From contig JXTB01000206.1 of the NCBI GenBank assembly GCA_002914805.1, forward strand, positions 571,768 through 635,767: a DNA stretch of 64,000 bases, written 5' to 3'. The notes under the pieces were generated by a model, which saw only the letters and a list, made by a program, of their open reading frames with translations, made no database searches and was not told the origin of the DNA. Shown in pieces: positions 25,101 to 36,552 of this stretch. The DNA comes from Parasponia andersonii (lineage: Eukaryota > Streptophyta > Magnoliopsida > Rosales > Cannabaceae). The position numbers were made by a program, and so were the translations under genes. Positions within the stretch are counted from its first letter, which is position 1. Every line of letters begins with the position of its first letter.

Positions 25101-26365
25101 TCCTGTTTCTGAACGAATTTCGTTGTTGTGGATGATCACCACTGCCATCGGAGTGAGACCCAAATCCGCTCCTTTGTGAATGTTCCCTAGGAGAAGGGTT
25201 ATTTGAAGCAATTTCAACAGCTTGACTAGCTGGTGCTTGCTGCTGAGGGAGGCCACCATTAGAAGATGCGTTTGAGTTATTACGCTTAAATGATCTCTGG
25301 CGAGTAGCTGCAGGATGTGCAGGAGTTGAATTAGGATGTGCATGTTTCTGAGATGGGGTTGTTGTGGACACTGTTGTTCCAGAAGCCTGCAGCATTGGAC
25401 GTTGGGTGATATGAATGTTCGTAAGTACACATCTCGATAACATATTTAACATTTGAGAAAGTTCATATCAAAGTTCATTCAGTTGCTACACAAATAATCT
25501 TGTTTCTCACTTAAAGCATTACAAAACATTCAAAGTTCTATCAAACAAGCATTTTTCAAAGAATATTCCTCCTACATTGTCCCAGCAAACTAAGAGCTCT
25601 AATCGCACAGTGCTAAGTAAGATATAAACTGATAATAGGAGACCTGACCTCAATCAGTCTATAACAAAAGGATAGACACTCGAAACCCCGATAAGATACG
25701 GATATACATGTTTTTGTTTATACAAAAACCAGTATTGAATATTTCGGATACTTGAATAAGTTATTAGCACATAATCCAAATACATTAGTTAGAGAAAAAA
25801 ACCAACCAACCTGCGATATGGAACCAGACGACAATCCATCCGATAAACCTTTCAGCGATTCCGAAGACGATTTGGCCGAAGCCCTGGTAGACTCATGTAA
25901 GTCGGGCCAGGAATCAGTATCAGCCCCCATGACCGGTCCAACCTCCGCAGCCCCATTCGACGGCTTGTTCCAAGCGGTCCGCTTACCCGCATTGCCATTC
26001 GGACCAGCACCACTCTCAGAGCTCTCACCCACAGTCTCCTCCACAAGCGATGGCGAAGAAGAAGCAGACGGCGGCGGAGAAGAAGACGATGAAGAAGAAG
26101 GATTACCACCACCAGCGGCAGCTGCGATGGCTTGCTCCGTTGCGGCCAAAGCTGACGGCGACGACGGTACGGTCGCGATCAGCTCCGATTCTCCACGGAC
26201 AATCTGGGTCCAAGGCGAAGCTCCAGCCCTCGTGGCCCGACGCGATTGAGGGCTGCCAACGCCGTCGCCGGTGACATGACGAGGCGATTTCGCCGCCGCC
26301 GCCGCCACGACAGACGAATTGCTATTAGCGGCAGCAGCAGCAGTAGCCGTATTAATCGCAGCCAT
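22104..26365 (-). CDS. La-related protein 1 (plant LARP1B/1C type)
   Basis: Six coding exons on the minus strand: 26365-25811, 25386-24855, 24775-24643, 24521-24431, 23024-22953 and 22370-22104. All junctions are GT-AG and keep frame, giving 549 aa. The N-terminus (1-185) is Ala/Ser-rich and acidic, with the motif SPWTQIVRGE. Exon 2 is rich in Gln, His, Arg and Gly. Pro-rich sequence precedes the La motif (about 391-475): QIDYYFSNENLIKD, the aromatic/basic RNA-binding start, then DDQGWVPIKLIAGF and ending HEWGRWL. The tail ends RSFPGRN. LARP1 proteins bind mRNA 3' ends and TOP-type 5' ends and influence translation and decay in the cytoplasm. No DM15 repeats are present, so this is the shorter plant 1B/1C form rather than 1A. 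Intron 4 is 1.4 kb and intron 5 carries a MITE. Confidence 0.92.
22406..22701. mobile_element. MITE with long terminal inverted repeats in LARP1 intron 5
   Basis: The ends are inverted copies: TAAATTAGGTGAATA on the left and its complement TATTCACCTAATTTA on the right. Homology continues inward for about 70 bp (CCTCATTAATTAAATCTACC, ACCATACCACTTTTT, AATGAATTCTT and complements). The length is about 296 bp and no coding capacity is seen. I could not define a target duplication. The insertion is between LARP1 exons 5 and 6 and leaves the splice sites intact. Confidence 0.85.
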
Positions 26366-26697
26366 CGAAACGAGAATTAGGGCGAGCGAGTTAGTCGACG
26401 ACGAGTTGATCGACGCAGAGGGGCAAAATCGGAATAAAGATTATGAAAAAAAAATTCGCGAGTTACAGAGAGAAAATTACCCAAAAAAAAGAAAAACCTA
26501 ATTAGGGTTCCGGAGAATGTGAGAGAGAAAATTAGGGTTTCCAAAGATCAGGTCGATCAGATCGCGGAGAAGGAAGGGTAGAGAGGGAGAGCGATAAGGA
26601 GAAGGGGAGAGAGGGAGCTCTCTACTGATTTTTCTTTCTTTCTCTTTCCTTTTTTTCTCTTTGGTTTGTTTTTGCTTTGGGCTTTGGAATATTTGGG

Positions 26698-26700
<3 letters not shown>

Positions 26701-26732
<32 letters not shown>
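26701..26732. repeat. (CT)16 microsatellite in LARP1 leader/promoter
   Basis: Perfect CT run about 340 bp upstream of the LARP1 start codon; on the gene strand it is (GA)n. Confidence 0.95.
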
Positions 26733-26734
<2 letters not shown>

Positions 26735-29490
26735 TCCTCACGGTTATTTGTGTAATGCTGTGAGATTACGAAACTACCCTTCTGTTTCAGGGGCTGTTTA
26801 GGTCATCAACGCCTTTGATACATTAGGATTTTAGTCCGACTTGGACTGTAATCTGATTGGACCGTAGTTAGGGTTTTAATGGAGCATCACTTATCTTAAC
26901 AGAAAGATAAAAATTTTAATTAAAAATTAAAAAGATGAGAAAATAAAAAATTTAGTCGTTGATGAATTTTCACCGTACAATGTGGAGGGTCCAATAGGAG
27001 AGAACCACGTCATTGTAATTATTAATATGATTAGTCCATTTTAGCAAATGAGATAAATTTAGGAATTTGGATATACATTGATTATCTTCTATATATATGA
27101 ATTGAAGAATTGTATAATAACCCTTTTAAAGCCTTTTGTGGTATTTGGATGGAATTTGGAGACCGTCCGAATTCAAATCGTACATGAAAAAAAAAAAAAA
27201 AGATAATTTCCTTTTTGAGGGGTCCCATTTAAATATTGTATAATTTGTATTCAAGTATTAAAGAAATGGCCTGATTTCATTTTAGCCCATAAATTTTAAA
27301 CCATTTTCATTTTGGTCAATGATTTAATCATCGCTCTATTTAACACCTTTTCGTCAACGTGTTGTTATAAATAGAGTTATAAATAGACTAAAATAAATCA
27401 TGTACCGGTCACGTAAGTGGTGGTTAGATTAATAAAATGTCGTTAAATATGGCTCATCTTCGAAGGCTAAATCCCTAATATCTTAGCTTGGAAAATAATC
27501 GAAAATCCTTTTTTAGGCTCTTCGAATTCATTGTTTTTTGAGAGTAAACACTCATTACTCATACATCATTTATGTTAAACCCCAAAATCCCAATTAATAG
27601 ACATTGTTTTTACCATATGAATGTTATAGTAATTTCATCTTTGTCCATTGTTGTTCCAAAAGCTACAAAATTCCTTGTTTTTTGTCAAATGTCACAGCAA
27701 ATTAAGATATTCGCTCTCTAAAATTTTACTTTATTTTATTTCTTCAAAATATAATACTACACATCTCAATTTTTGTACCAAATTTTTTTGTACTAACACA
27801 TGTGATATGTAATTTGTTATCAATTAATTAGTGTGTTAAAATTTATCACAAATAAATTAAATATTATCACTAATTAAGTGATGATAACCACATACCATAT
27901 ATGTTAGTATTAATAATTTAGTACAAATATTAGAGCATAATCCTTCTTCAAATTGTATACTTTCATTTTAGAATAAAACTAATCAAGGCATGCAATGTTT
28001 AGAGGTGACATATATTGAAGAAACCATCTTCAAAAAGTCGTAATTAGTAAAATTAAATCTTTAAAAAGAGATCACATCTATAATATTTAAGAATATTTTA
28101 TCAAGTAAATTACGAGTCTATGGCTTCTAACCTTTTCTTATATGCTTACATATAATTTTATATTTAACTAAATATATGAATGATAACAAAACTATCTTAT
28201 GAGTTCTAATGAAATACTTAATAAATTCCCTTGGTTTTTAAATTTTAATAAATAACAAAGACATCCCCTCGAATTGGCAAATTACTACAAATTTTACTAT
28301 TTTATCTGATTGTGTTAAAATTGACAAACAAAAAATCAAAATTACCCTCTTTTAAATCTGTAACCAAACACATATAACTAAAAAAACAAAATAAAACAAA
28401 TAATGGTGGATAGAATAAAAAAAGGAATAAAAATAAAAAGATCTAGTAAATCAAAAGTCTTATAAAAAAATTTTCAAAAAAAAAACCATTTTTTTTATTT
28501 TTAGCTAATTAATTGTGTTTAGGTAATAATATCTTGGTATATTACAAAATAATTCTTACTTAATTTGGACCAAACTAGATAAAGGGATAAATTCATATTG
28601 ATTTGTTAATATAGAGATATACTTTTATTATTTATGAAAAGGGACGAGACATATTGAGCATTTCATCAGATATTATTGTTATCATTCCTTGAATATATAT
28701 TGGTATGGAAAACGGCATAACTCATGTCTTTAGTTTCAAATATATCAACTTCAATTAACTTTTGGGTTTATTCTGTGGTATTTTTAAAATTAGTTTATAT
28801 ATGTGCTATATTATTTAGTTTGGTTAATTGCAAAAATAGAAATTTCATTTTGTATTCTAGACTACTCCAAAGAAGAAAAGAAAAATTGGACCTAATCACG
28901 AAGCAAAACATCTAAACCACATTGTCAGTCGTTTGGGCCATTTATGCTATTAATCTACTCACCCCCTTTTTGAACAATTGAATAGATTGAATCGATCATG
29001 TGCCTGTCTAAGTGACGTTTTGTAGTTCAATAGCTTCATATAGGATAAATATAAAAACTTTGATTGTGCTATTGTGGCTTTGAAGCACAAGGAGAAATGA
29101 GCCGAATATTGTGATTATCGTTAAAAAAAAAAAACGAAGGTAGACTAACGTACACAAAATTAATGACTGCTGATAAAGTCATCCTTAAAAGTGGTACTAA
29201 AATCATCATTTGGGCACAAAAACACACTCATAGATCCACAATTTCTTTTCACCAAAAAAAAAAAACAAAAGATCCACGCATTTCCGTTCAGTCTTTACAC
29301 AATTGTGGGCCCATCAGACTGTGATCCTAAGATTGTTGTAATGGAATCTAATAAACGGGCTTCAATTTTGGTCCCGTAATTCATTGGGCCTCAATATTAC
29401 CGGCGGAAGCCCGATCATAGTTTAATGTTTCTTTTCCCTTTTTTACCAAGTAGTTTACAAAAGGGTTTGTAATATTCTACCCGTAAAAAC
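26733..29490. other. AT-rich intergenic DNA, no gene seen
   Basis: The part nearest LARP1 is its likely promoter. Farther on, the sequence is AT-rich with short homopolymer runs and no open frame above 65 codons with any recognisable content. Confidence 0.5.
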
Positions 29491-29805
29491 CAAAAAAAAT
29501 TACAAAAATACAGAGATCAGATTTTTTTTTAATTCTCATAAGGTTTTTATTAGAAAAATATCACTTCTAAAATTTTTTTAGAAAAATATCATTTTTAAAT
29601 GGTTAATAGTTGCCAATTTCTGAAAATTAGTTACCGGCTACTAGTTACTGCTACTAAAAAATAGATTATTCGTTACTAATTACTATTTTAAAAATGATAT
29701 TTTTTTCAAAAAAAAATAAAATGACATTTTTCTAATAAAACCATACCAAATCTAAAAAAAAACACAAACCACCGTATTTTTTTTTATTTTTTTTCTAAAA
29801 ATGTT
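29490..29805. mobile_element. Fold-back MITE, family also at 63.36 kb
   Basis: The left end has TTACAAAAATACAGAGATCAG, then TTTTTATTAGAAAAATATCA. The right end carries the complement of the second part (GACATTTTTCTAATAAAA) and a degraded terminus (CCGTATTTTTTT). In between is the palindrome-rich core with repeated TAGTTAC/GTAACTA words. The terminal wording recurs at the right end of the 63.4-kb copy (CCTGATCTCCGTATTTTTGTAATTA) in inverse orientation, which supports a transposable family. Confidence 0.65.
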
Positions 29806-30489
29806 GTACAAAACCTAATTTTCACTTTACAAAATAATAATAATAATAACTCCAAAAAACAGAAAAAAAAAAAAAAGAAAAAGAAAGTTGCAAATTGCAA
29901 TTTAAGAAAAAACTTCTGTGTTTTAAATGGGAAAAATTAAAATATAAATTATTAAAATTGGACTACTACAAGTTTCTAAATAAGTCTCCCTACACGAATT
30001 TGTCAATAACATATTTCCTAGTTTTATATTGACCCATTTTATTATATGTATATATGAATACATTATATTAAGTTTTAAGTTTCTTTTCATAGCTACTACT
30101 TCCCATTAGGATTATAGAAGTTTGCGGCTCTAGAGCACAGTGAAGCAAGCATGTAGAGTAAATTAACATTCGTTACTTTGTATTCATTATAATTATTTGA
30201 TAAATTTAATTGTCCCCACATTGGTTTTATTTGAGTGAGTCTGTCCATTATCATCTCCAAGTCTTAAGGTTTTGTAGTTTAGCCTAGCTGTTCATGATGT
30301 CGGACAATAAAAATTCAAAATCATTATATCACAACTTTTGTTTCTCTTACATTAATTAGTTTCATTATCTTTTCCAACTAATGATCAGAACAAACCTAAC
30401 CACTTTTCTATATATTGTGTTGCTATAACAATAATAATAATAATTATATACTAGTGCTTTTTTGCTTTTATTGTCTGAATAAGCAATCA

Positions 30490-30868
30490 AATTCATAATG
30501 GGTAATATCACTTTTATACCATGTATTTTAATATTTTGTTCAAATTGTACTCTATGTTTTTGTTATTATTAATATTGACTCTTTTATTTGAAAGCTGTTA
30601 CAAATTTATACCTTAACATTAATTTAAAATAATTAGTTTACTAAAATGTCGTTTAAAAAAATTCAGAATGATGATATAAAAACTTATCCAAGAATAAGTT
30701 TATTAAATTATCTAAGTAAATAAACTTATCTAAATTAGTGTCAGAATATATATTTATAATAAATATTAAATCTAAGGGTCAATATTGATAATAACCAAAA
30801 CATAAGGTATAATCTGAACAAAGTGTTAAAATACAAGATATAAAAGTGATATTATCCCAATTCATAAT
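30490..30868. mobile_element. Mutator-type MITE with perfect 10-bp target duplication
   Basis: The element proper is 30500-30858 (359 bp), from GGGTAATATCACTTTTATA to its complement TATAAAAGTGATATTATCCC. Inverted repeats continue inward for about 100 bp with small gaps (ATGTATTTTAATATTTTG, AATATTGA and complements). It is flanked on both sides by AATTCATAAT (30490-30499 and 30859-30868). A 9-11-bp target duplication with long terminal inverted repeats is the mark of Mutator-like elements. No coding capacity, so it depends on a MULE transposase in trans. The duplication is unmutated. Confidence 0.92.
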
Positions 30869-30989
30869 AAAGAAATATATCAAATTTTTAATACTAATAT
30901 ATATAGCATGTGAGTTGGCAACATTTAATTAGTAAATATGATTAATTTATCTATGATAAATTCTAATACACTAATTAACAATACAAAAA

Positions 30990-33900
30990 AAAACTAATTA
31001 ACAGCAAGGATTTAACAACAGTTCACACAAAACTATTGTTAATTTGAACCAGGAGGCCTTTTTTGACAGTTCAGATTCAACCACTAATAAAGGCCTTAAT
31101 TTTTTCAAAAGTTTTCCTCGATGGTGGAACCAGAGCCGTCGAGAATGTTGTTTATAAGCTTTTAATAGCGGTTCTAACGAAACCGTCGTTGAAGTACATA
31201 TAAAAGAGGGTCGACCTAACCCTTGGCTCTCATTTCCTCTTCTTCCCTCCATTTCCAACCATGACACAACATCTCCACCTTCATCTTCCTCGCAGACGAC
31301 AGCCCTATTTCGGCCATTTTTGCCCCCAAAATCATCCTTATTTGGCTCAAAGTGCTTCATCCTATGTGGGTAAGCTCTCCATGTTTTAAATTTTTAAGAG
31401 TTTTTTATATTATAAAAATTGTATTTAACCTAGAAATAGTTTAGGAATTTTTATGATTAACTACTACAATTCCCGATCAATGTCAAATATGAATTTTTTT
31501 GGTTGATTTAGATTCTAATTTGAATGTGTATAGCAATTTTTGCATCAAATTTGGAGTATTATTGCATTGTAGGCCACTTTGAGGTAATTTTTCTATTTAA
31601 TCTGAAATTTTTTTAAATGTCATATGTGATTATTTTGTTGCTAATTTTTTTTTGTTGATTTAGCATATATCAATTCTTGTATCAAATCTAGAGTATTGTT
31701 GCATTTTAGAACATTTTAAGCTAATTTTTTTATTTAATCTGAAATTTATTTTAATTTTAGAAATTGAAATAAAATGTAGGTTGTTATATGTTGTTATGTT
31801 ATTTTGTTATAGTCATTAATAATTATAGTTTGTTATAGCCACATCATGAATTGCATAGTTTTTCTTATAGTTACTAATTTTAAATAGATAATATTTTGAA
31901 TTTGCATAATCTTTAATTGAAAAAAGACAAGCATTAATAAAATTAGTTAATTATTTAGTAATGTAGTTAATTTAATACAAAGTTTGAATTGAGTTGAATT
32001 TAGACGTTTACAAAGATGATGTGATATATTGAGTTGGGTTTGAAGTATAGATTGGTGGTGTGTATTATTTTTTTTTTAGGAGAATTAGTTAATTTTTAAG
32101 AAAAAACTCTATCGAATTTAAGTTAGAATTTTAGTGATTAGTGATGGATAAAATTTGGATGACAAAGAGTAAATTGTCAAAAGAATATGAAATGAGATTG
32201 CATATTTTTTAAGATTTGCTGAAGAAAATAGTGTTGAACCTAGTATGACTGTATGTCGATATGTTAAGTGTGGTAACATTAACTATACGAAAGATATCGA
32301 CGTAAGTGGATATTTATTCTTTAATAGAATAGACACATCTTATACGAGATGGATATGGTATGAAGAACCTGCACGTGAAGAAAATTTACCTAACAAAAGA
32401 GCTAGAAAAAAATATGTTTCCGATGAATACAAAAAACATCCGATAGATATGGTTAATGATATTGAAGAACACTTTACTAATCATCCATATGAATTCGTGA
32501 AATTGGTTGAGGATGTGAAGAAAGCTCTCTGTCCCAAATCAAAAATCACGAAATTATCATTTTCGGTTAGGATTTACAATTTGAAAGCTCAAAATGGGTG
32601 GAGCGATAATAGATTTTAGCAATTGCTTTCATTATTAGGAGAAGCATTTCTAAAAAATAACAACATACTTATTTCTATATATAAAGTGAAGAAAACATTG
32701 CACTAAATGGGCATAGAGTATAAAAAGATACATGTATGTTATATTGTATTGTAAAGAATTTACGGATACAAATAATTGTCTATGTTTGCAAAGTTCGAGA
32801 CAAAAAAGTATGAAGAACTCTAACCAAGAGAAGAAAGGAGTCTCAGTAAAATATTGTGGTATATTCCACCCATTCTAAGATTTAGAAGGTTATTTCGAAA
32901 TGAAAAACATGCTAAAAGTTTGATATAGCATATTCTCTTACTTGGAAAAAAATAGATGACATGTGGCCAATAATAAAAGAAGATCCTAGAAATCTTAGAC
33001 TTAGGCTTTTGGTTGATAGCATAAATCCTCATAGTTCAATGAGTAGTAATTATTGTTGTTGGCCAATTATACTTATTATTACAATCTTCCTCCCTAGTTG
33101 TGCATAAAGAGAAGATTTACAATACTCACTCTGTTAATATCAAGATCTAAATAGCTTAAGAATGATATAGATATTTATTTGGCACCTTTGATAAACGATT
33201 TAAAAAGTTTATGGGATGGAGTTGATTTTTATAATACAAGGAAAAAGGAAATTTTTAATTTAAGGATGATACTATTATAGATGATCAATGATTTCTCTCC
33301 TTATAGTAATTTGTTTAGATATTGTGTAAATGGTTATAAAGCATATCCAATATATAGTGAGTAGACACATACAATAAGATTGAAGCATTGTAACAAAAAA
33401 ACTTATATGGCACATCGATGATTCCTACCTCTTGATCATGCCTATTGTAAATATACAAAGCATTTCAATAGGAAAAAGAAGTTGGAAAGTGTTATTGACT
33501 AGTGAAGAAGTGTTTGAAAAAATTAGCCGAATAGTTAACAAATTCGGAAAGATTGTGAAAGATAAGAACAAAGGAAAAAAGAAAAGGAAGTGGAAGATGA
33601 CAGAAGACATGAAAAAAAAGAAGAAACAAAGAGTGATTATTGGAAAAAGAAATCTATTTTCTTTGAGTTAGAGTATTAAAAGCATAATATTTTGTAGCAC
33701 AATCTCGATATCATGCACAATGAGAAGAATGTTTATGATAGCATTATTAGGACTTTGCTTAACGTACCTAGAAAAATAAAAATGGTATTATCGCTCGCCT
33801 TCATCTCGTGGACATGGGAGTAAAAGAAGAGTCAGCTCCTCAATTAGACAAGAAGCAAACATTTTTACTGGCAGGTTGTTTTAACTTGACAAAAGAAGAG

Positions 33901-35564
33901 AAACGTCAAATATGTGAGACTTTAGGTAATATAAAATTTTAGATGGTTATCCTCAAACATTCACAACTTAATCTCTATGAAAGATTTAAAACTAATTGAG
34001 TTGAAGTCATATGATTATTATGCATTGATGCAACAATTATTTGCAGTTACAATTTATAGAATTTCTCGATAGCATGTCAGATTTGCGGTCATGAAATTAT
34101 GTTTTTTTTTTCAATACTATTTGTGCTAAAGTTGTCGATGTAACCAAATTGGAATCATCACAAAAAGAAATTGTCAATACATTGTGTCTATTCAAGCAAT
34201 ATTTTCCTCCATTATTGTTTGATATTATGGTTTATCTATGCATTTAGTAAGGGAAATTCAGTTAGGTGGCCCAATTTTTTTTTTAGATGGATGTATTTAG
34301 TTAAAAGATTAATAAAAATTTATAAAGGATATGTAAGTAATCAGAATTGCCCTGAGGCATATATAGTTGAATGTTACATAGCCAAAGAAACTGTGGAATT
34401 TTGTTCATAGTATATTGGACATGCTCAGACTATTGGTATTCTAAAACCTCAACAGCCTATAAAATTTCAAAATAAAGGTGTAGGTATTTTCAATCCCACT
34501 CTCGTTGTTAATACAGATTTAGAGCTAGCTTATAGGAATGTGCTAGAAAATACATCAGATAATTAGTCTTATATTAAGTAAGTACAACTAAGTTGCTTCA
34601 GTCATGCAATTATTGATAATCTTAGTGGTTGTAATAAGATTCTTAATAAATGATAGTATATGCAATGAATGTTTACAATATCTAAAATAAGAAAATTTAT
34701 CAAAGAGAGAAAAATGGATATAAGAAGAACATCATAGGACAATCACAAATTGATTAAAAAAAAAGGTATGGGCTAGATGATGTATTTAGTGTAGTTTTTA
34801 TATTTTGCGCATAATGCGAGACTTGGTAATGGATAATAGTCCGAAAGATTATATCAGATCAAATATATATATTTTCATACTTCACTTTATATGTCTAAAA
34901 GTATTAAGTTCACACATATATAATAAACATTATACTAATTTTGATATGTATTTATAAACTCCTAGTATCACAGCTAAGAAATATACTCAATGGGTATATT
35001 AATGCAATGCATAAAGAATGGACCTTGACTATTACTAATCATCTATGATTAGTCTCAATGTTGGTTAGACTAAGGTTTTGAACTTGGTTATTTAGTGTTA
35101 GTGTTATGCTCAAGTGTTTGTGATATGCTGAGTTGTATTTATTTATGTATTAAAACTAATTTAGTTGTACATATTTATTTGTGGTTATATCTTGACATAG
35201 ATATTTGTGAACTCGAATGAGAATGTATTTATGCAGGTTTTAATTATGTGCTAAGTGAAATTTGTTGAGAAGAAGGGGAATAAATTTTTCCTAAGAAAGG
35301 ACTTTAACAGTGATTCTCGTGAAATTGTTGTCAAAGGGTTGTTCGAACACTTTAATAGCTCAAGAAAACTACCGTTAAAACTATATCAATTACAATGGTT
35401 CAGGTGGAACTGCTATAATTGAATAATTTTTAACGATAATTAATAGTCATTATTAAAAGTGTCATTATTTAACGATACTTGTATTAGTAACAGTTATGAA
35501 CTATCGTCAAAGACTGAATAACGGCAGTTTTTAATTGCCGTTAAATGTCCTTTATATAGTAGCG
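30990..35564 (+). mobile_element. CACTA (En/Spm) transposon remnant
   Basis: The right end has an inverted-terminal sequence that in complement reads CGCTACTATATAAAGGAC, one base from the expected CACTACTA start. It is preceded by subterminal repeats of AACGGCA/TAACGAT/CCGTTAA type in both orientations (35270-35550). The left side has similar words (GAAACCGTCGTTG, GAGCCGTCGAG), a TATA-like ACATATAAAAG at about 31196 and a pyrimidine-rich leader, but no matching left terminus was found, so that end is eroded. The body carries the TNP2-type transposase remnant. It cannot move on its own. Confidence 0.75.
32144..34566 (+). pseudogene. TNP2-like CACTA transposase pseudogene
   Basis: It starts MDKIWMTKSKLSKEYE, the usual opening of the transposase-associated domain. 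Then come DTSYTRWIWYEEPA, EEHFTNHPYEFVKLVEDVKK and LSFSVRIYNLKAQNGWSD, all typical of plant CACTA proteins. Downstream, in shifting frames, come WYIPPILRFRRLFR, DIMHNEKNVYDSIIRTLLNV, LHLVDMGVKEESAPQL, CFNLTKEEKRQICETLG, MHLVREIQLGGPIF and a final CPEAYIVECYIAKETVEFCS. Many stops and frameshifts separate the segments (the first stop is 24 codons in), so no functional enzyme can be made. The segments follow family order, so this is one decayed gene rather than separate insertions. Confidence 0.88.
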
Positions 35565-36440
35565 TGAATAGTGACAATGCTTCACTTTATTAGTATTAAA
35601 AATTTAGTAAAATTTTAGGATACTTAGTATCATCTAATTTATAATATATTTAACAGTTTGACAAACTGGAATCTAACCAAACATATAGCGAGAAACACTA
35701 TTAAATGTGTTTCATGCTACCTCAAATTTGAGAAATATGTCAATTTGTCTCTTCTTAATGTTTCTCATGAAATATACTTTTGGACCAAAATGCTAATGTG
35801 TTCAAAGAAATTAAAAGAGCTAAAATATGCATGAAATCATTAGGGTATTTTGGTCTTTCAACTCCTCAAAAGTACACTTTCTAGAAAAAAAAGTTGAGAG
35901 ATGCATATTTTTGTTTTACCGAATTTTGTGTATTGTGAGGCATATATAAAGGAGTTTCTCAATTTACAAGGTTGTTTACAAAATAATTTCATATTAATAT
36001 TTTTCTTTAATATAAATCAATCGCGAACAAGTCTATTTTTTTCTTTTTCAAGGGAACAAGTCTACGTTGTTAATGAGAAGGGTTAACATAAAAGAGAAAA
36101 ATAATTACTTGCATTGTGACAATGAACTCTTAATAAATAAATAAATAAAGCATAAGTTGGCCATTTTTGTATTCAAATTATCATAAAAAACTAAATGAAA
36201 TGAAATTGGAACGAGAATTTTCTTTTTACAAAGAGGGGTACGTGGTACGCGGGTGGGTATAGTGCAGTGTTGGTGTCTGATTGAACAGCAAACTCACAAC
36301 CAATGACAACGTATATATCAAACGGTCTCACTGTATATATAAAGTAAGTATTCCTTATTATTCTTATAACTTATTTCATTCTCCAAAACTATATATTAAT
36401 TATTTGCATGATCTCACAAAACATATAATAATCCATTAAT
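35565..36440. other. Intergenic/upstream of the aquaporin gene
   Basis: AT-rich, no gene. A short AAATA run lies near 36130. The last few hundred bases are the likely PIP promoter. Confidence 0.5.
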
Positions 36441-36446
36441 CTAGTC

Positions 36447-36454
36447 TATATAAA
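36447..36454 (+). promoter_or_regulatory. TATA box of the PIP2 gene
   Basis: CTATATAAAC lies about 100 bp upstream of the position of the expected start codon, with a short leader (CCACAAAAGCGCAC) between. Position and sequence suit a plant TATA box. Confidence 0.6.
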
Positions 36455-36506
36455 CTCTACATTTCCAAGCCACAAAAGCGCACAGGATAAAACAAAGATA
36501 AGAAAT

Positions 36507-36507
<1 letters not shown>

Positions 36508-36537
<30 letters not shown>
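36508..36537. repeat. (GA)n microsatellite in PIP2 leader
   Basis: About 15 GA units between an upstream ATG (36505) and the aquaporin frame. The ATG frame through the run is in phase with the aquaporin frame but hits TAG at 36544. Confidence 0.9.
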
Positions 36538-36540
<3 letters not shown>

Positions 36541-36552
36541 TATTAGGCAAAA

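Noticed and set aside
24846-25430. 194-codon minus-strand frame and plus-strand frames in LARP1
   Set aside because: These are shadows of LARP1 exon 2, which splices correctly in its own frame. The same applies to frames at 25752-26274.
30998-31360. 120-codon minus-strand frame
   Set aside because: It lies antisense in the CACTA leader/subterminal region and resembles no protein.
34340-34360. Resemblance to the miR399-type wording (GAATTGCCCTGAGG)
   Set aside because: It falls in the TNP2 remnant reading (NCPEAYIVECY) and there is no precursor hairpin.
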